Source: an uncultured Clostridia bacterium
Lineage (GTDB): Bacteria; Bacillota; Clostridia; Christensenellales; Pumilibacteraceae
Direction of reading: 5' to 3'
Assembly: GCA_934277845.1 (NCBI GenBank)
Contig: CAKQVV010000110.1
Location: 1 to 5,675, forward strand
DNA length: 5,675 bases
The position numbers and the translations under genes were made by a program. The stretch's first letter is position 1, and every line of letters starts with the position of its first letter. Positions 5,612 through 5,675 of this stretch are shown in pieces. The notes beneath the pieces were generated by a model, which was given only the letters and a program-made list of their open reading frames with translations, was not told where the DNA came from and searched no databases.

Positions 5612-5642
5612 TTCTTGTATTAAATAAAATGTGAGGTATTAT

Positions 5643-5675
5643 ATGCAAAACAAACAAATATTTTTTACGGGTATT
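5643..5675 (+). CDS. Start of an unidentified gene (truncated by the window edge)
   Basis: An ATG at 5643 is preceded by GAGG (5633-5636) with a 6-base spacer, a good ribosome-binding site. Only eleven residues are visible (MQNKQIFFTGI), too few to name a family. The AT-rich start resembles the surrounding DNA rather than the GC-richer operon, so it may belong to the same acquired segment. Confidence 0.55.
   Translation, partial: MQNKQIFFTGI

Larger units (their letters stand above)
5337..5642 (+). other. AT-rich non-coding leader with several palindromes
   Basis: No supportable gene lies in this 306-base stretch. It holds small inverted repeats: ATTTATT/AATAAAT (5335-5355) and GTCCGA-T-TCGGAC (5360-5372). 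Three better ones follow nearer the gene (5475-5491, 5533-5552 and 5574-5611). A -10-like TATACT/TACTAT lies at 5452-5459 with a TGGACA at 5434-5439, but the spacing (12-14 bases) is too short for a normal promoter, so the true start is uncertain. The region is probably the control region of the gene beginning at 5643. Confidence 0.5.

Noticed and set aside
1..5675. CRISPR array
   Set aside because: No regularly spaced direct repeats were found anywhere in the window.

Overview
The window looks like a piece of a Clostridia-type Bacillota chromosome, probably an uncultured gut lineage. The clues are consensus sigma-A-like promoters, AAAGGA/GAGGG ribosome-binding sites, compact U-tailed terminators and a tRNA with an encoded CCA end. 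The taxon is an inference. Bases 1 to about 4650 are of moderate GC with dense coding. From about 4700 onward the DNA is clearly more AT-rich and mostly broken, which suggests acquired sequence behind a tRNA gene.

Layout, left to right. A U-tailed hairpin (1-44, minus strand) and a GC-rich palindromic intergenic repeat (79-110) lie downstream of a complete MATE-family multidrug/cation antiporter gene (193-1566, minus). Upstream of that gene, a strong minus-strand terminator (1668-1699) closes a two-gene minus-strand operon. The first gene of the operon (3132-4244) encodes a tandem GNAT N-acetyltransferase. The second (1821-3125) encodes a TIR-domain protein fused to a methyltransferase-like domain. 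Six bases separate the two genes, and the TIR gene's ribosome-binding site sits next to the GNAT stop codon, so they should be co-transcribed and probably translationally coupled. A near-consensus extended -10 promoter (4346-4374) drives the operon.

Divergently, a near-consensus promoter (4466-4494) drives a tRNA-Ser(GGA) gene (4509-4596) that ends in its own terminator (4599-4648). Beyond the tRNA are a T-arm-like inverted repeat, an orphan terminator, and two decayed C-terminal pieces of serine (resolvase-type) recombinases. These pieces face each other and abut near base 4958. A second orphan terminator lies inside the recombinase remnant. The last 330 bases are an AT-rich leader with three perfect hairpins, leading into a gene that starts at 5643 and runs off the edge.

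The most interesting system is the TIR/GNAT operon. The TIR domain keeps its predicted NADase glutamate. The attached methyltransferase-like fold has lost all three glycines of motif I and the usual acidic residue after it, so it reads better as a ligand-sensing or regulatory module than as an active enzyme. No ThsA-like partner is present, so this is not a recognisable Thoeris system. Its position beside a tRNA and mobile-element debris fits an accessory or defence setting, but a defence role is inferred and not shown by the sequence.
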